Assembly (NCBI GenBank): GCA_024220505.1 | Contig: JAKZZE010000003.1 | Coordinates: forward strand, 2,046,001-2,110,000 | Source: Rhizopus arrhizus | Lineage: Eukaryota; Mucoromycota; Mucoromycetes; Mucorales; Rhizopodaceae | Direction: 5' to 3' | DNA length: 64,000 nucleotides | Shown here: one piece after another, positions 34,662 to 46,101 of the stretch | Numbering within the stretch: the stretch's first letter is position 1 | Layout of the letters: every line of letters starts with the position of its first letter | Translations under genes and position numbers: made by a program | The notes under the pieces: generated by a model | Database searches by the model: none | Seen by the model: the letters and a program-made list of their open reading frames with translations, nothing else | Told to the model about the DNA's origin: nothing

Positions 34662-35565
34662 TTACATTACTTGTTCTTCATAAAAAGAATCATAATGAAC
34701 AGGACAACCTTTGCCTCTTTGTAACCAAGATGCTAAACAATGTTGATGATAAGAACATAAACAATCATTCTAGATACCTTATCTCCTATAATTCATATCA
34801 TCAGTCCCATCCTTCTTTAACATGTCTTTTGTGTACCTTTTCTAAATTCATCAAAGCATATAGGACATTCATCACCAATTTGTGTAGAGTCATTAGCCAA
34901 TTGATATACTTTTTTTTAATAAGTAACAGCCACTTTTACTTTATGACGATCGCTTACCAATGTATCTTGGTGATTGAACAGGCGGACTTCCTACATCAAG
35001 ACAATGCTGCAAATGTGATTCTTGATGCTCTTTTTGCATATTCAAAAATGATGTACCACAAACAGGACAATCAATCATTAGACTTAAATTACTCTGAGTA
35101 CGAGGTAAAATGGGTTCATGAAAGCATGCATCACACACTCGTTGTGATTGTAAAGCTAAAAATGGGTATTGTGATGATGATATGATCGGATCCTCAATTA
35201 ATTCTTCCACGGGTAACCGAATACGGTGTAAACTACATTTATCACAAATAATCTGTCCGCAGCGACTATGTTACAAGTTAAAATGAATTCAATTTATTCA
35301 TCCTTTCTTATTACCGGCAGTGATGTCTTCTAAATAAAAACGTAAAACGTCGAAAACAACGTCTACATTCAGATGCATGTCGGTCTAATTCCCATACTCG
35401 TTGAGATCTTGGTAAAAGACGTTGATTCCTTATCAATTCATTCTGTCTGTAAATTGAAGGAGAAGAAGAAGAAGAAGGAAAGTTTGGATTTAAATGACTT
35501 TTAAATGTGGTTATCAATCCATCCTCTGTGGTATGATTTACTCTTATTTGGTTTACTTCTGACAT
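34662..35565 (-). CDS. FYVE-RING protein, with apparent frameshift in the RING
   Basis: Exons 35565-35315, 35265-34958, 34908-34837 and 34785-34662. The FYVE domain is clear: WELD (WxxD), ECRRCFRRFTFLFRRHHCR and RCGQIICDKC, the signature for binding phosphatidylinositol 3-phosphate on endosomes. It is followed by CDACFHEP and a CPVCGTSF...HLQHC segment. The C-terminus is a RING-type finger: DECPICFDEF, then DCLCSYHQHC, LASWLQRGKGCPVHYDSF, as in ubiquitin ligases. Between GDKVSRM and DCLC the frame is off by one base near 34765. Read literally the protein stops soon after. Start MSEVNQIRV is preferred to an upstream ATG at 35643, whose extension is Phe/Leu-rich translation of an A/T tract. Confidence 0.72.
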
Positions 35566-36405
35566 TAAAGAAGAAGGAAAAAAAAAAAAAGGGAAAAAGA
35601 GAGATAAAATATAAATAAAACGTGACGAAATAAATAATTTCATTCCCCCTGAGACTTTATAATAAACATTGTATCGTCTGTAGAATGTGTAACTAATTCA
35701 TGCAATTCTCCTTTTTTCAAATAGTAATAATTAAATCAAACTCAGCTCTTTCACTTTCTCATTTACTCTTTTTTAAAAAGCTAAAAATATAATACACTGT
35801 ATTCCTATGAGTTTATTGTAAAAAGATATTTCTTTTGCTTCCTACACAGTGTTTTGCTTGAAATTAAGACGAAATTAAAAAACCAAAAGATTCACCCTTG
35901 ATCACCTTTGAGAAATTCATTGTATCAAAACCTTTTATCTTTAGAGAAACCATCAAACGACTGTGCTTTGCTTAAAATAGATGATCATTTTGGCTACCCT
36001 CTTGCAATAAAAGATGGAGAGTGTGTAGTGTAAAAGAAAAGTAAACAATTGACTATTTTTTTGATACCAAACTTGGTTGAGAAATCGATCGGTTTCCCTT
36101 TTCTGTTGGACTCATTTAAAATTTCAAATTTTGACCAAGTTTTAATCATCCGTCTAAAACAAAGGTTTTCTTGAATCGATTCAAAGATGAAGCATTGAGT
36201 GTATTTTGTCCCGAATTTGTTTGATCAAAGAAAGAGTCTGAATCCCAATAGTGAAGCGTCTTGAAAAAAGAATTTTCAAGTTTATAAAAAGACGGAAAGA
36301 GCAGTTGCTCAATCTCCGCTGGTCTTTCTTTTTCCTGGGTTTTTTTTTTGTTTCAGGAACAAAGATTGAATAAGAAAGACAAAGAAAGTGAAGAATATAA
36401 ACCAG

Positions 36406-36442
<37 letters not shown>

Positions 36443-36596
36443 ATTAAAAATCAATTTGATGGCGTCTTATGGCTAGTTTCTTTTTTATTCTCTTTCCTCG
36501 TCATAGGAGAAAATATTTGTTTCACTTAAAAAAAGTTTACAGAAAAAATTTAATTTTTTTTTTTTTTCTTCTTTTCATTTACTGTCTTTTATTCTC
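35566..36596. other. intergenic between divergent genes
   Basis: No gene seen. A GA dinucleotide tract lies at 36411-36438, about 160 bp upstream of the next ATG, with a T run at about 36550-36567; both could be promoter elements. Confidence 0.5.
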
Positions 36597-37616
36597 TTGA
36601 AGCAAATAATAATGAATATTCGTTTGATAGAAAGAGAGATGGAAGATGATCCATTTTATTTAGCCAACAAAACATTTTATACAACTTGTTATAAAATATC
36701 ACGTCAAAACAACCCAAATTTTAAAAAGAAGCCACCTTATACCTTTTTGGAAAATTGGTTAATCCACAGTCTATTCAGTAAATCACAGCAGATTCTGCTT
36801 AGATTTCCTATTGTACAAGCCAAGGTGATGATCGCTGATGGTGATTTTATTTATACACCTCATCAAATGGTAGATAATAATTATTATGAAGAAGATGAGG
36901 ATGATACATTTATGATTGATGATGAAGGTATTATTATAATGAGTGCACCAGATATAACACAACACTATGAGGAAGAAGAAGAAGAACAAGTGATGATGGA
37001 TGAAAATACATGGATGGGACACAGTAAATACAACAACAATAGTCTTCATCTACATGTTGTTAATCCAGATCTTGATGATGAAGACGATGATGGTAATACT
37101 AAGCAACGATTAAAGAAGAAAAAAAGTTTTTATAATCAACTTCAAATGGTGAAAGAAGAAGAAGAAGAAGAGGATGAAGAAGAACACAAACTGAATGGCT
37201 TATCCATGTCCCCGGAGATTATAAACTGGTATCGTTCTGCTGACACAAAATCAGTGAAATCCATTATGAACACAACAGTACAAGAAGAGAGTAGTAGCCA
37301 TCCTTCTGATGATTTAGAAAAAAAATTATCGCGCCATTCCAATGGATCCTATCAATCATTAGCAGATATGATGCACACTGAAGAACAAGAACCATCGGAA
37401 AATCATCCGATTTATTCTCAGCAAACGACACACATTATGAAATGTATAGATGCTACTTGGATAGCAGTCGACATAGCACAAACGTATCATCAAACTAGTG
37501 ACAATACTGTTTCTGATTTGGTTGGTTGTGTATTGAAAATATGGAAAGTATTCATTCTTGGTGCAGGATCTATGCTTGATTGGAAAAATCGTATCAAATT
37601 ACAAACAGCTATTTAA
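36597..37616 (+). CDS. unrecognised acidic protein
   Basis: An intronless frame of 339 codons. A second ATG at codon 6 (MNIRLIEREMEDDP) is an equally good start. The N-terminal 70 residues (DDPFYLANKTFYTTCYKISR, LENWLIHSLFSKSQQILLRF) and C-terminal 70 (MKCIDATWIAVDIAQTYHQT, VGCVLKIWKVFILGAGSM) look globular or helical. The middle is acidic and disordered, with Glu and Asp runs. No known domain seen. Composition and position in the gene compartment support a real gene; the function is unknown. Confidence 0.65.
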   Translation: MKQIIMNIRLIEREMEDDPFYLANKTFYTTCYKISRQNNPNFKKKPPYTFLENWLIHSLFSKSQQILLRFPIVQAKVMIADGDFIYTPHQMVDNNYYEEDEDDTFMIDDEGIIIMSAPDITQHYEEEEEEQVMMDENTWMGHSKYNNNSLHLHVVNPDLDDEDDDGNTKQRLKKKKSFYNQLQMVKEEEEEEDEEEHKLNGLSMSPEIINWYRSADTKSVKSIMNTTVQEESSSHPSDDLEKKLSRHSNGSYQSLADMMHTEEQEPSENHPIYSQQTTHIMKCIDATWIAVDIAQTYHQTSDNTVSDLVGCVLKIWKVFILGAGSMLDWKNRIKLQTAI

Positions 37617-39257
37617 TTATCTCCTTCCTCTTATACCTTTATTATCATTTACTCTATTATTATTTATTATTAACATATTCATATAAACTTTTGTATTTAG
37701 CACACTGATTCACCTACTCTTTTTTAATTTTTTTTTTTTTTATATTTCATTTTAGCGAATCTGTAGTCATTTTTGATCATGTCCTACTTTTTCTTTTGTT
37801 TGGGGAATGAATCTCAAATAAACATGAAAAATTTGTCTCTCTTTTCTGTGTTCTATTGGGTTTTGTATTGACACATATCAAAACGTATAAGGATTCAAAA
37901 AAGTGTATCAAACAATCACCGGTCACGAAGATACAAAAGACATCAACATAAAAAATTGAAAGAAGATCGTTTTAATGATTTCTTTCTGGGCTTGACGGAT
38001 GATAATCCCTATTTAACTGTAGCAAAACGGTCCTGATAAAGATAAGATGTAACACTTGGCATGTCTAGATGTAGATAAATCCTAGAATACTGAGCCACAA
38101 TTAGAATCTCTATGTTTTGACAAGTATTTCTTTAAAAGCTGTTTTCCACAAGTCTTGCTTTTGAATGAATGTAAAGTGCCTGTTGTTCTGTTTCTGATCA
38201 TTTGTATAGTTGACCCCACTCGTCTTCTACATGTGCCGGAATGATTGTGTGCAAATTGGATCGAGTGGATAATTTTTATAAAGAAGTCTGCGCTATACAT
38301 TTCTGAAAGTAGGATACATAAGAATGCTGACACAGGTTTTCCAGTTATTGTTATCTACATCTGCTAGAGATGCACACTGTACTTCACTGACGATTCTTCA
38401 TTGCTGTGGTATGGATAGTATCATAGTTCATTTACTCAACGATTGGATAAAAACTGATGCTTCACTTATTGGATGATCTTCATTGTCAAAATCAAGCTTG
38501 TTGGGTTCAGATAATAACAAAGATGCCAAAAACGGCTTGAAGATAGGATGAAAAAGTACATGATCATCAAAAATCTCTACCTTTTATTTACAGTTTAATT
38601 CCAGCCAAAAAAAAAAAAATCAACAAGCAAAAACTAGAGCATTTGAGTACTCGTACCCACAATTCGACTTGCCTTTCTTTAACAAAAATTATTTGAAACG
38701 TCAGCCATTCTTTTTTTCTTTTCCGAAAATACTGAATATATTGATGCTTGTCTCTTATCATCTCAACCAAATAAGACGATTGTTCAAAAAGAAAATGACA
38801 ATAAACCGATAGCTAAAATAATGACATGGTCAAGTTCATGACACTTTTTCAAGCGATAAAGATGAATCAATCAATAGAAATCAAGAATACAAAGCTCAGA
38901 ACTTGAAAAAAATTTAAAAGTCGACCTATCGATGTATTGCTTCAACTTACCTATTGGCTATTCAAAATAAAGTACTCTTTTCTATGGTAGTTTACATCAT
39001 CTATGCAAGACTGTATCTAAATGTTTATTTTTATTCTTGCAAGTGTGTCTTTTCAGCATTCAAACCCAGAATCGAACCACATCTTCCCTAAAGGAACTAA
39101 TCATTAAAAATCATGCCACTATTTTTTTTTTGCTTAGAGTCAGGGACCGAAAGAAAAAAAAAACGGCATCTAGGCTTAAAACAGAAAAAAAAAAAAACAC
39201 AGAAAAGCATTCGTTTTATCTTTTTTTCTTTTTTTTATTATTTTATTATTTGAAACC
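37617..39257. other. intergenic, no gene seen
   Basis: AT-rich. A minus frame at 38333-38082 (83 codons) has some protein character (LLKKYLSKHRDSNCGSVF) but no recognisable family or extension. A-rich and T-rich tracts lie just upstream of the hydroxylase start. Confidence 0.45.
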
Positions 39258-41217
39258 ATGGTGACCCCTGATCTTTCCATACCCGCTCCTCCTTCTTCAC
39301 TGGATGTTCTTGTTGTTGGTGGAGGTCCTGTGGGTTTATTGGCTGCTAACTTGCTTGTTCAAGCAGGAATGACTGTTCGGGTGTTAGGTAAGAAGGCAAA
39401 AGGAAAACACGGTGGCTGATACTCTATTAGACATTGAACACGAACCAAACCATTGGGGAAGAGGCGATTGGATTCACGGCCGTACACTTGAACTATTAGA
39501 AAGAGCCGATTTGGCATCTGAACTATTAGAAACAGGTGTCAAGGTAGAAAAGATGTCTTCTTATTTAAATGGAACCCTTCAAAAGGAAATACCGTTTGTA
39601 CCTGAAGAAACCGAATCAAAGCATGAGTAAGACATATAAAAAAAGAACGTATAGGAGTTCCTGTTATTCATCTTTTCACTAGATATTTGTTATGTGTTGG
39701 TCAGCATATTACTGAATCCAGTTTACAAGGAAAGCTTTCTCGAAGGGATGTTCAAGTCGAACGTCCTGCTACGGTTGTAAAGATGACACGAGTAGAAGAA
39801 GATAAAGAGTATCCTATCCATGCTACAGTGATGCATCTTGAAGAAGGCAAAGGATATGAAGAGGTCAAGTGTAAATATATTTTGGGTTGTGATGGTGCCC
39901 ACAGTGATATCCGTCGTCAGTTGGGTATCTCAAATGAAGGTGAAACGACTGAAACTCATGCTGGTGTTCTGGATGCTTTGATTCGAACCAATTTTGCAAG
40001 TAGAAAGGAAGTGTGGTAAGCATAGGGGAATAGAGTACAATCCCCCTTTCTCATTTTTTTTCTCTTTGCGTAGTATTGTACAAAGTGACCATGCTAAAAC
40101 AATCAGCATGTTCCCACGTGAAAATGGACTGACCCGTATCTTTGTCCATTTTGCTGAAAATGAACATGAACAAAGAAAAGAACAATACAATCGAAACAAG
40201 ATTCAGGTGGAAGATATTCAAAGAGAAGCCAAACGTGCCTTACTGCCTCATCGTATCGAATTTTTGGGTATTCTCTACTGGTCAGTGTATGTGGTTGGAC
40301 AAAGATATGCAGAAAGATTGGATGCGGAGGATAAACGCATCTTTTTGTGTGGTGATGCGGCCCATTCACAAAGCCCGACATTGGGCCAAGGTGTAAATAC
40401 TGGTTTTGGTGATATATTTAACCTTGTAAGTTTATATAAAAACATAAAGTAAATAGAGAATAACTTGGATGACTAGATTTGGAAAATATGTATGGTGGAA
40501 AAGGGTCAGTTGGATAGAAAGTATTTATCAACCTATCATTCAGAAAGATGGCCTGTGGCTCAAAACGTATTAAAGGTGGACAAAGTGGCTGCCAAGGCAG
40601 CAGCGGGTCATGAAGCTGCTGACTATTGTGATGTGGTCGAAAAGCACCGTGCTTTCACTGCTGGATTTGGTATAAGATATGAAAAGACGGATGACAATCT
40701 GCTGCTCTGGTCTTCTCCTAGCAAGGAAGAATATGTGCTGCAGCCTGGTATGCGTGCACCGAATTATAAAGTATACAGCTACGCAACCGGTAAAAAGACA
40801 CGACTGTTTGATGTTGTTGTCAAGCGCCCTGATGCGCCTCTCTGGCTTACCTTTACACTCTTGGTTCTCGCTAGTGATTTAAGATCTACGGTTGAACATG
40901 TCTCGAATTTCTTGAATGAGAGTTGTAAAGCAGCTGCCTCTTTACCACCCATCAATGTAGTTGTTGTGACAACGAGTACCGCGGATCAAATTTCAACCTA
41001 CAAGGAATTGCTAGACAGTGATCGAGTCGTGATTGACAAGTTGAATCAAGCACAGTGTCACAGAGCATATCATCGTAAAACAAATTCGGCTATTGTCCCT
41101 TCTGATGAACTACAAGTGGTGCTTGTTAGACCAGATGGTTATATTGGAACAATCCTGAGAGATGAATCGAGTGCCTTGAGCAATAGAATTTGCCAATATT
41201 TTTCAAACATAGCTTAG
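39258..41217 (+). CDS. FAD-dependent aromatic-ring hydroxylase (phenol 2-monooxygenase-like)
   Basis: Five exons: 39258-39387, 39431-39626, 39683-40015, 40074-40425, 40477-41217, giving 583 codons plus stop. Such enzymes use FAD, NADPH and oxygen to hydroxylate aromatic rings. Visible motifs: dinucleotide fold DVLVVGGGPVGLLAANLLVQ (GxGxxG) near residue 15; RGDWIHGRTLELLE (substrate side); the DG motif YILGCDGAHSDIRRQLG; the GD motif IFLCGDAAHSQSPTLGQGVN with TGFGDIFNL; and a C-terminal thioredoxin-like domain (QPGMRAPNYKV onward, LVRPDGYIGTI) as in phenol hydroxylases. That order and length fit the PHBH/phenol hydroxylase group. The substrate is unknown and no pathway neighbours are present. 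Confidence 0.9.
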
Positions 41218-42161
41218 ATACTTAATAAATAAACGTTGCATTAAATTTACTCTTTTTCATTCGTATTTTCATCTCATTTCTGTTTTGTTATAGGCCAAGA
41301 ATAAAATTTAAACTTACCCTAGGGCTAATTAAGTGCTGTTCTCCAGATTATGAAGTACCACTACGCAAAATAATTGAGAGGGGGGACGTATACAAGTTTT
41401 CCTCAAAATACTATACTTTTCCTTTCCAAAAAGAAATGCAAGCGTACTACAATAACTTTAAAAACTACAAAGAAAAGTATGCTGAATTGAAAACCAGCGT
41501 TAAATAACTGTGGCTGAACAACAAACAATGCAAACGCAGAATTTGAACATTCAGAGTACACCTCAGAGCCATATTAAGAGATTTATATGTTACATATCTT
41601 ACATAAATAACTTTTGTTGAGCTTTTGAAAAAGAGATGAATACTGGTTATAGCAATAAAAAGTATTTGCAGAGAGAGAGAAAAAAGAATGAACCTTTATC
41701 GAAGTACTGTACAATTAATATTCGTATAGCAATACAAATATTTCTGGATACAAATATCTACAAAGCATTATCTATTTACGCATCAATCATATATCTTTTC
41801 CGTATAATCAAATATAATATGATGATTGCTCTGTCCTGGTTGTTTATACTATATAGATTAGTTTTAACGAGACTTAATGTGAAAGCAAAATTTTGAATGT
41901 AATTTAGTTTGAAAGAAGTGAGTATTCGAATATAAGTTTGCTTGTAATATGTAGCCTTCAGATCCCTTAAATAGGTCAAACTGTTTGTACAAAATAAAAA
42001 AAAAAAAAAGAAAAAAAAAAGAAGAAGCGGATTTTTACTTCAAAGAATCGGTCTTGCTTGTTGTGTAAATAAATATCACAGGTCTAAAAGGAGAGTTTTG
42101 TTATATAGTGGTAAAGTTAATAAAGAAAGAGATAGAAACAAAAATAAAGAAACAGTTTGAG
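41218..42161. other. intergenic at the edge of the transposon nest
   Basis: AT-rich with no coding sequence supported. A-rich run at 41995-42021. The first repeated element to the right starts at about 42162. Confidence 0.45.
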
Positions 42162-42320
42162 TACTTTTTGAGACTGATCTTTATTTCAGTTTAAGTTAAA
42201 GTAAAAATTATTCTAATTGAAGGCAGGTTTTTATATCTTATTGAGTGAGTGGCTTAATACCTTCTATTGTAAGCGTTCTTCTAATCTTCAGATGCTTTAG
42301 CAAGTGGCATCTATAATTAT
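42162..42320 (-). repeat. LTR-like fragment, direct repeat copy 1
   Basis: About 159 bp match 44316-44475 (shared words TTCAGTTTAAGTTAAAGTAA, TATCTTATTGAGTGAGTG). The first 14 bp (TACTTTTTGAGACT) are the reverse complement of the R-like region of family LTR4, so this is probably part of a related LTR in reverse orientation. A 64-nt T run follows at 42322-42385. Confidence 0.6.
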
Positions 42321-42321
<1 letters not shown>

Positions 42322-42386
<65 letters not shown>

Positions 42387-42584
42387 TGGATGAGGATTTT
42401 ATTCGGATGCTGCATTTTTAGCTGGTCATCATAAGAAACATTTTTTAATAACAGGGCTTAGACCCACGAACAAACAAACAGAAAACGGTCATGAAGATTG
42501 GAACTAGTGTCGCCAGACGAGAGGCTAATCCAGCAGAAAGAACTTGACTTCTTCGCTAGGGGACTTTGCCCCTATAACATATAA
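42322..42584 (-). mobile_element. LINE 3' end with long poly(A) tail (minus strand)
   Basis: A 64-nt T run (42322-42385) followed by about 200 bp that begin GTGGATGAGGATTTTATTCG. This resembles the start of the next LINE fragment (GTAAAAGGATGATTTTAATC). Read on the minus strand it is a 3' untranslated end with a poly(A) tail, 5'-truncated. Confidence 0.5.
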
Positions 42585-42595
42585 TTTTTTTTTTT

Positions 42596-43125
42596 GTAAA
42601 AGGATGATTTTAATCCGGTGCCGTAAGACGTATGCCATCGTAAGCATTAAATAAATTATAATCGAGGGGTGTTTGTTCGTTTTTGTTATTTTGTTTTGTA
42701 ATCTGTGCAAAATTTGATACTGGCCACAAAATCTGGGGTAGAGAACTGAGCAGAAACGTATGGATTAGCTGTTTATTGATCGACTACTGTTTTCTTTGTG
42801 AGCCTTGAGGATTTGCCTAGTGGCTTTTGCTACTAATTCTTGTGGCCAGAATTGATGTTCATCAAAAATAAATTTCCAGTGAAGTTGTCATAAAGAGGGT
42901 AACACAGAAGCTATGATATCCTAGTAGGTCAAAGAAAGTGAAGGAACGACTTCAATGCCAGAGGAAGAAGGGAGTTGAATGAGGCTGTAATTCAATCTGG
43001 TAGGGTCAACGAAAAAATGAGAAGCAATTGTTTGCCAGATTTTCTGTTTGAAAGGACAAGACCAGACAAAGTGTTCTTCAGAGTCGATGCCGCCACTGTT
43101 TATGTGGAATAGGCGTGTTGTTTCT
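42596..43125 (-). pseudogene. 5'-truncated LINE: zf-RVT region and 3' end
   Basis: Minus strand, with an 11-nt T run (42585-42595) as its tail. The frame reads GGIDSEEHFVWSCPFKQKIW, the H-x4-C half of the zinc-binding region that follows reverse transcriptase in many non-LTR elements, then FFVDPTRLNYSLIQLPSSSG and HWKFIFDEHQFWPQELVAKA, interrupted by at least two stops. The 3' part (CCGGTGCCGTAAGACGTATG on the plus strand) matches 48715-48740 and the 3' end of the LINE at 45540-45590. Confidence 0.7.
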
Positions 43126-43267
43126 CTCAGTTAATAAAATTAGCAAATAAATCAAATAATCGATGAGTCTCTTGAACCTCTTTATTGAGTAAGGACGAGA
43201 GGAGGAGCCCATTCAATACAAACTACGTCTTAGAATATAACAATATGATTGGGGTCCGAGGTAGTAC

Positions 43268-43303
43268 TGATTTATCAAAGAATAGAAAGAAACAAGAGAG
43301 GAC
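43268..43303 (+). mobile_element. fragment of LTR5
   Basis: 36 bp equal to the first bases of LTR5 at 48835 with one mismatch (TGATTTATCAAAGAATAGAA). It directly abuts LTR4 copy A with no target duplication, so this junction is a rearrangement rather than a clean insertion. Confidence 0.6.
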
Positions 43304-44312
43304 TGTTGTAGAACAGCGTCTGATCATAACGGATGTTTTGCCAATTATTAAAATAAGAGACAAAAACTAAAAAGACAATAGTTGTGAAACTAAAGATTAT
43401 ATATTGCTTTATTAATAAAAACATTTGAGGCTATTTATACTTTTTGGATGTCTGGATCTTTACCGCTATTTCAATTGATCGGTTAAAAGAATGATGTGGG
43501 AAGGATGGGAAGATAAAGGAAAGATAGTAGATAATCAATAGCCGCTGTCTTCTTGACGAATCAAGGGACAATGAAGTAGATAAATTATTGATCTAACGAT
43601 AATTATCGAATAAAATTGGATTGAACTGCCGTTGTTGTAATCAGGTTCCGATATAGTCGTGGGAACGCCGATAGGGACAACAGGGCAGAGTTGGCTATTG
43701 CGGAGATCTCTCGTTTATCCATGAATGTTCACTTTACTAGTTGTGTGGATACAGCAACGGATATTGAATAATCACAACTAAAAGAAGTATATTAAAATTG
43801 ATAAAAGATAATAATTTAAATCTTTATCAAATAAAATATAATCTTCTTCTTTTTTATATATAACTATCACAATTAGATTCATTCTATAAAGTAAACATGA
43901 ACAATAAATAAGTCATGATCTTTACTATTCATCATTTCTGTAAATGAATAATAATGGATCAGGTACCTAGTCAACTTTGATCTGACTGGAGGCATTTCAT
44001 ATAAATAGATCTTTCCTCTCAATGAAGACGGGACAATTCTCCCAGATCAGTTAAAGAACAATAAGATCTATAAAAATAACGAATGAAAAATTTTCATAAT
44101 CGATTCAGTGATCATTCTTCAATCAAACATGTCAATTATTGAATCTACGCTCATAACTACTCATTTACCCGCCAACTGATAGAAGAATATAAATAGTAGA
44201 CTTTGTAATGATTTCTTTTTAACAATTAAGATTGTCTTAAAATAAAGTTCAGTCTCAAAAAGTATTCTTTGGTTTTTATTGCTACCTTTAAATTACTTTA
44301 AAGAACATAACA
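43304..44312 (+). mobile_element. solo LTR4 copy A, interrupted by LTR1
   Basis: Starts TGTTGTAGAACAGC and ends AACATAACA. Without the LTR1 insertion at 43334-43756 and its duplication it is about 581 bp and matches LTR4 copy B (49233-49809) along its length. No target duplication is seen at its outer ends. Confidence 0.85.
43334..43756 (-). mobile_element. solo LTR1 inside LTR4, TSD ACGGA
   Basis: TGTTTTGCCA to GGATACAGCA, 423 bp, flanked on both sides by ACGGA (43329-43333 and 43757-43761). The uninterrupted target is seen in LTR4 copy B (CATAACGGACATT), which confirms the insertion point. Confidence 0.95.
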
Positions 44313-44315
44313 TTT

Positions 44316-44475
44316 TACTTTTTGAGACTGATCCTTATTTCAGTTTAAGTTAAAGTAAAATTATTCTAATTGAAGGTAGGTATTTATATCTTATTGAGTG
44401 AGTGACTTGATATCTTCTATTGTAAGCGTTCTTCTAATATTCAGGTACTTTAGCAAGTGTCATCTATAATTATGA
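44316..44475 (-). repeat. LTR-like fragment, direct repeat copy 2
   Basis: Second copy of the 42162-42320 sequence, diverged at several positions. The two copies flank the LINE and LTR cluster at 42322-44312. Confidence 0.6.
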
Positions 44476-44800
44476 TTATGAAAACTTTTCATTTGTTCTT
44501 TTGTATGTCTGTCATAGATTATCTTTTATTCTGGGAATTCCTCACTGATTTGAATAACGTTATTTTACGCGTTATTTCAATTATGTGAAAGATTGGCAAT
44601 ATTCATGATATTGGATTGGATCTTGTTATTTTAGTTGATACTTCTTCTTATCAAAGAACTCTTATTAATACAAAACATATTCTAAAAGAACATGTTTAAT
44701 TGGAATTGATTGTATGATCTTATTTAAATAAACTTATATTTTTATTTTATTTAATTATGATCTTGTATTAAGACTTATGTTTATCAATGTCAATTACAAT
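44476..44800. other. unassigned AT-rich spacer
   Basis: No frame or repeat recognised between the LTR fragment and the LINE copy. Confidence 0.4.
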
Positions 44801-45603
44801 CAGTTGCTGTTCTACAACAGCGACCTCCTGCTCGACCGCCTGATGACTCCCAATTGATATTTTATACTCGCCCCGAATTGTCTTTTGATCATCTCCTATC
44901 ACCAGAACTTCATGACGGTACTTTATTGATCTCAATGACAACGAAATGGTTCCGAGAACAGCAACTTGACCCATTGGAATTATTGCCTTTGGACTATCCA
45001 CGAGCTGCGGCAGCTGCTTGGTGTGTTTTTTGGACGGCTTCTATTCCGCACAAAGCACGCACTATACTCTGGCGTTTGTATCACAAGAAACTCTCCTGCC
45101 GTTCCCGTTTACACCACATCATTCCCTCTAAGTTCCCTGATCCTGACTGCCAGCTTTGTGGAGGTGTCGAAAACGACGAACATTTTTTCTCGTCCTGTCC
45201 TGTGAAACGGCCGATCTGGTCCACATTAGCCTCTCGATTTTTGACGCAACCCGACGCTCTACAATACGAACACGTTTCTCAGCCGGCACCAAGAAATATC
45301 AAAGTGTTGCCGTCGCTCCACTTTGATGGATCCACTTTTGTTGCTTGTGCCATTCTTGGAATATGGCGCGTTCACTGGAAACACGTCTTCGATGATACTG
45401 ATTTTTGGCCTGACGAAGCTACCGCCGTTGCTACTGCCCACCTACGTCGTATTGACCGCGAACATTCATACAAGAAGAAACAACGTACTACAAATCGCCA
45501 TCATTAATCTTGCATATATCGATTTTATTTTAATTTAAATTAATATAGTGTACGTCTTAGAACGGCACTTGAATAAAAACCTTATACAAAAAAAAAAAAA
45601 AAA
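44801..45603 (+). mobile_element. 5'-truncated LINE with poly(A) tail
   Basis: Plus-strand non-LTR retrotransposon 3' end. The coding part is 44854-45507, the 3' untranslated part contains TACGTCTTAGAACGGCAC, homologous to the minus-strand LINE ends at 42596 and 48707, and a poly(A) run of about 16 closes it at 45588-45603. Confidence 0.8.
44854..45507 (+). CDS. LINE reverse transcriptase C-terminal zf-RVT domain (partial)
   Basis: 217 codons open to a TAA. The segment IPHKARTILWRLYHKKLSCR, then HIIPSKFPDPDCQLCGGVEN and DEHFFSSCPVKRPIWS, carries C-X2-C-X7-H-X4-C, the zf-RVT zinc-binding region after the reverse transcriptase of many LINEs. A conserved tail (FVACAILGIWRVHWKHVFDD) follows. The reverse transcriptase and endonuclease are missing, so this is a dead 5'-truncated copy. 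The ATG at 44854 is only the first in the remaining frame. Confidence 0.8.
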   Translation: MIFYTRPELSFDHLLSPELHDGTLLISMTTKWFREQQLDPLELLPLDYPRAAAAAWCVFWTASIPHKARTILWRLYHKKLSCRSRLHHIIPSKFPDPDCQLCGGVENDEHFFSSCPVKRPIWSTLASRFLTQPDALQYEHVSQPAPRNIKVLPSLHFDGSTFVACAILGIWRVHWKHVFDDTDFWPDEATAVATAHLRRIDREHSYKKKQRTTNRHH

Positions 45604-46101
45604 CAATTACACAAAACCCTTCAAGTGTGTGTCTGTTTTTGAAATGCCATTACTCCGAGGTCATTACATTGAATTTTAAACAACTAGAAACTTCGACTTT
45701 TATGTACTTTTTATAGACAGCTTTTATTTTTATTAGTAATAAGTCTTTGTTAATAATGGGTTAATACATACTTAAAGGTTGATATTTAATGAATATAGTT
45801 TTTTGTCAGTTAAATGTAGTGGAAAACTGATGAAAGGAAAAGGAGAAAAAAGCTTAGATTCTCATTAAATAGCCTTTTGCTACTGTCACTTGGAAGCACC
45901 AAAATTTGCTCGTACTACATCTTCCAATTTTTCGCATTTCCAAATCAACATGTAGCTCGGAGTTTAAACATTATCCAAGTACTCCGTCACCGTAGCTTTC
46001 AAATAAGGTATAGCATGTCGTATTTAACCTAATAATTTCCTTAATGTCGTGTGAGATCACTCAAAAAATTCTTAAAATTAATAATTTGACTGTATATCAT
46101 A
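45604..46101. other. spacer between LINE and Tc1-like element B
   Basis: AT-rich, nothing recognised. Confidence 0.4.
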
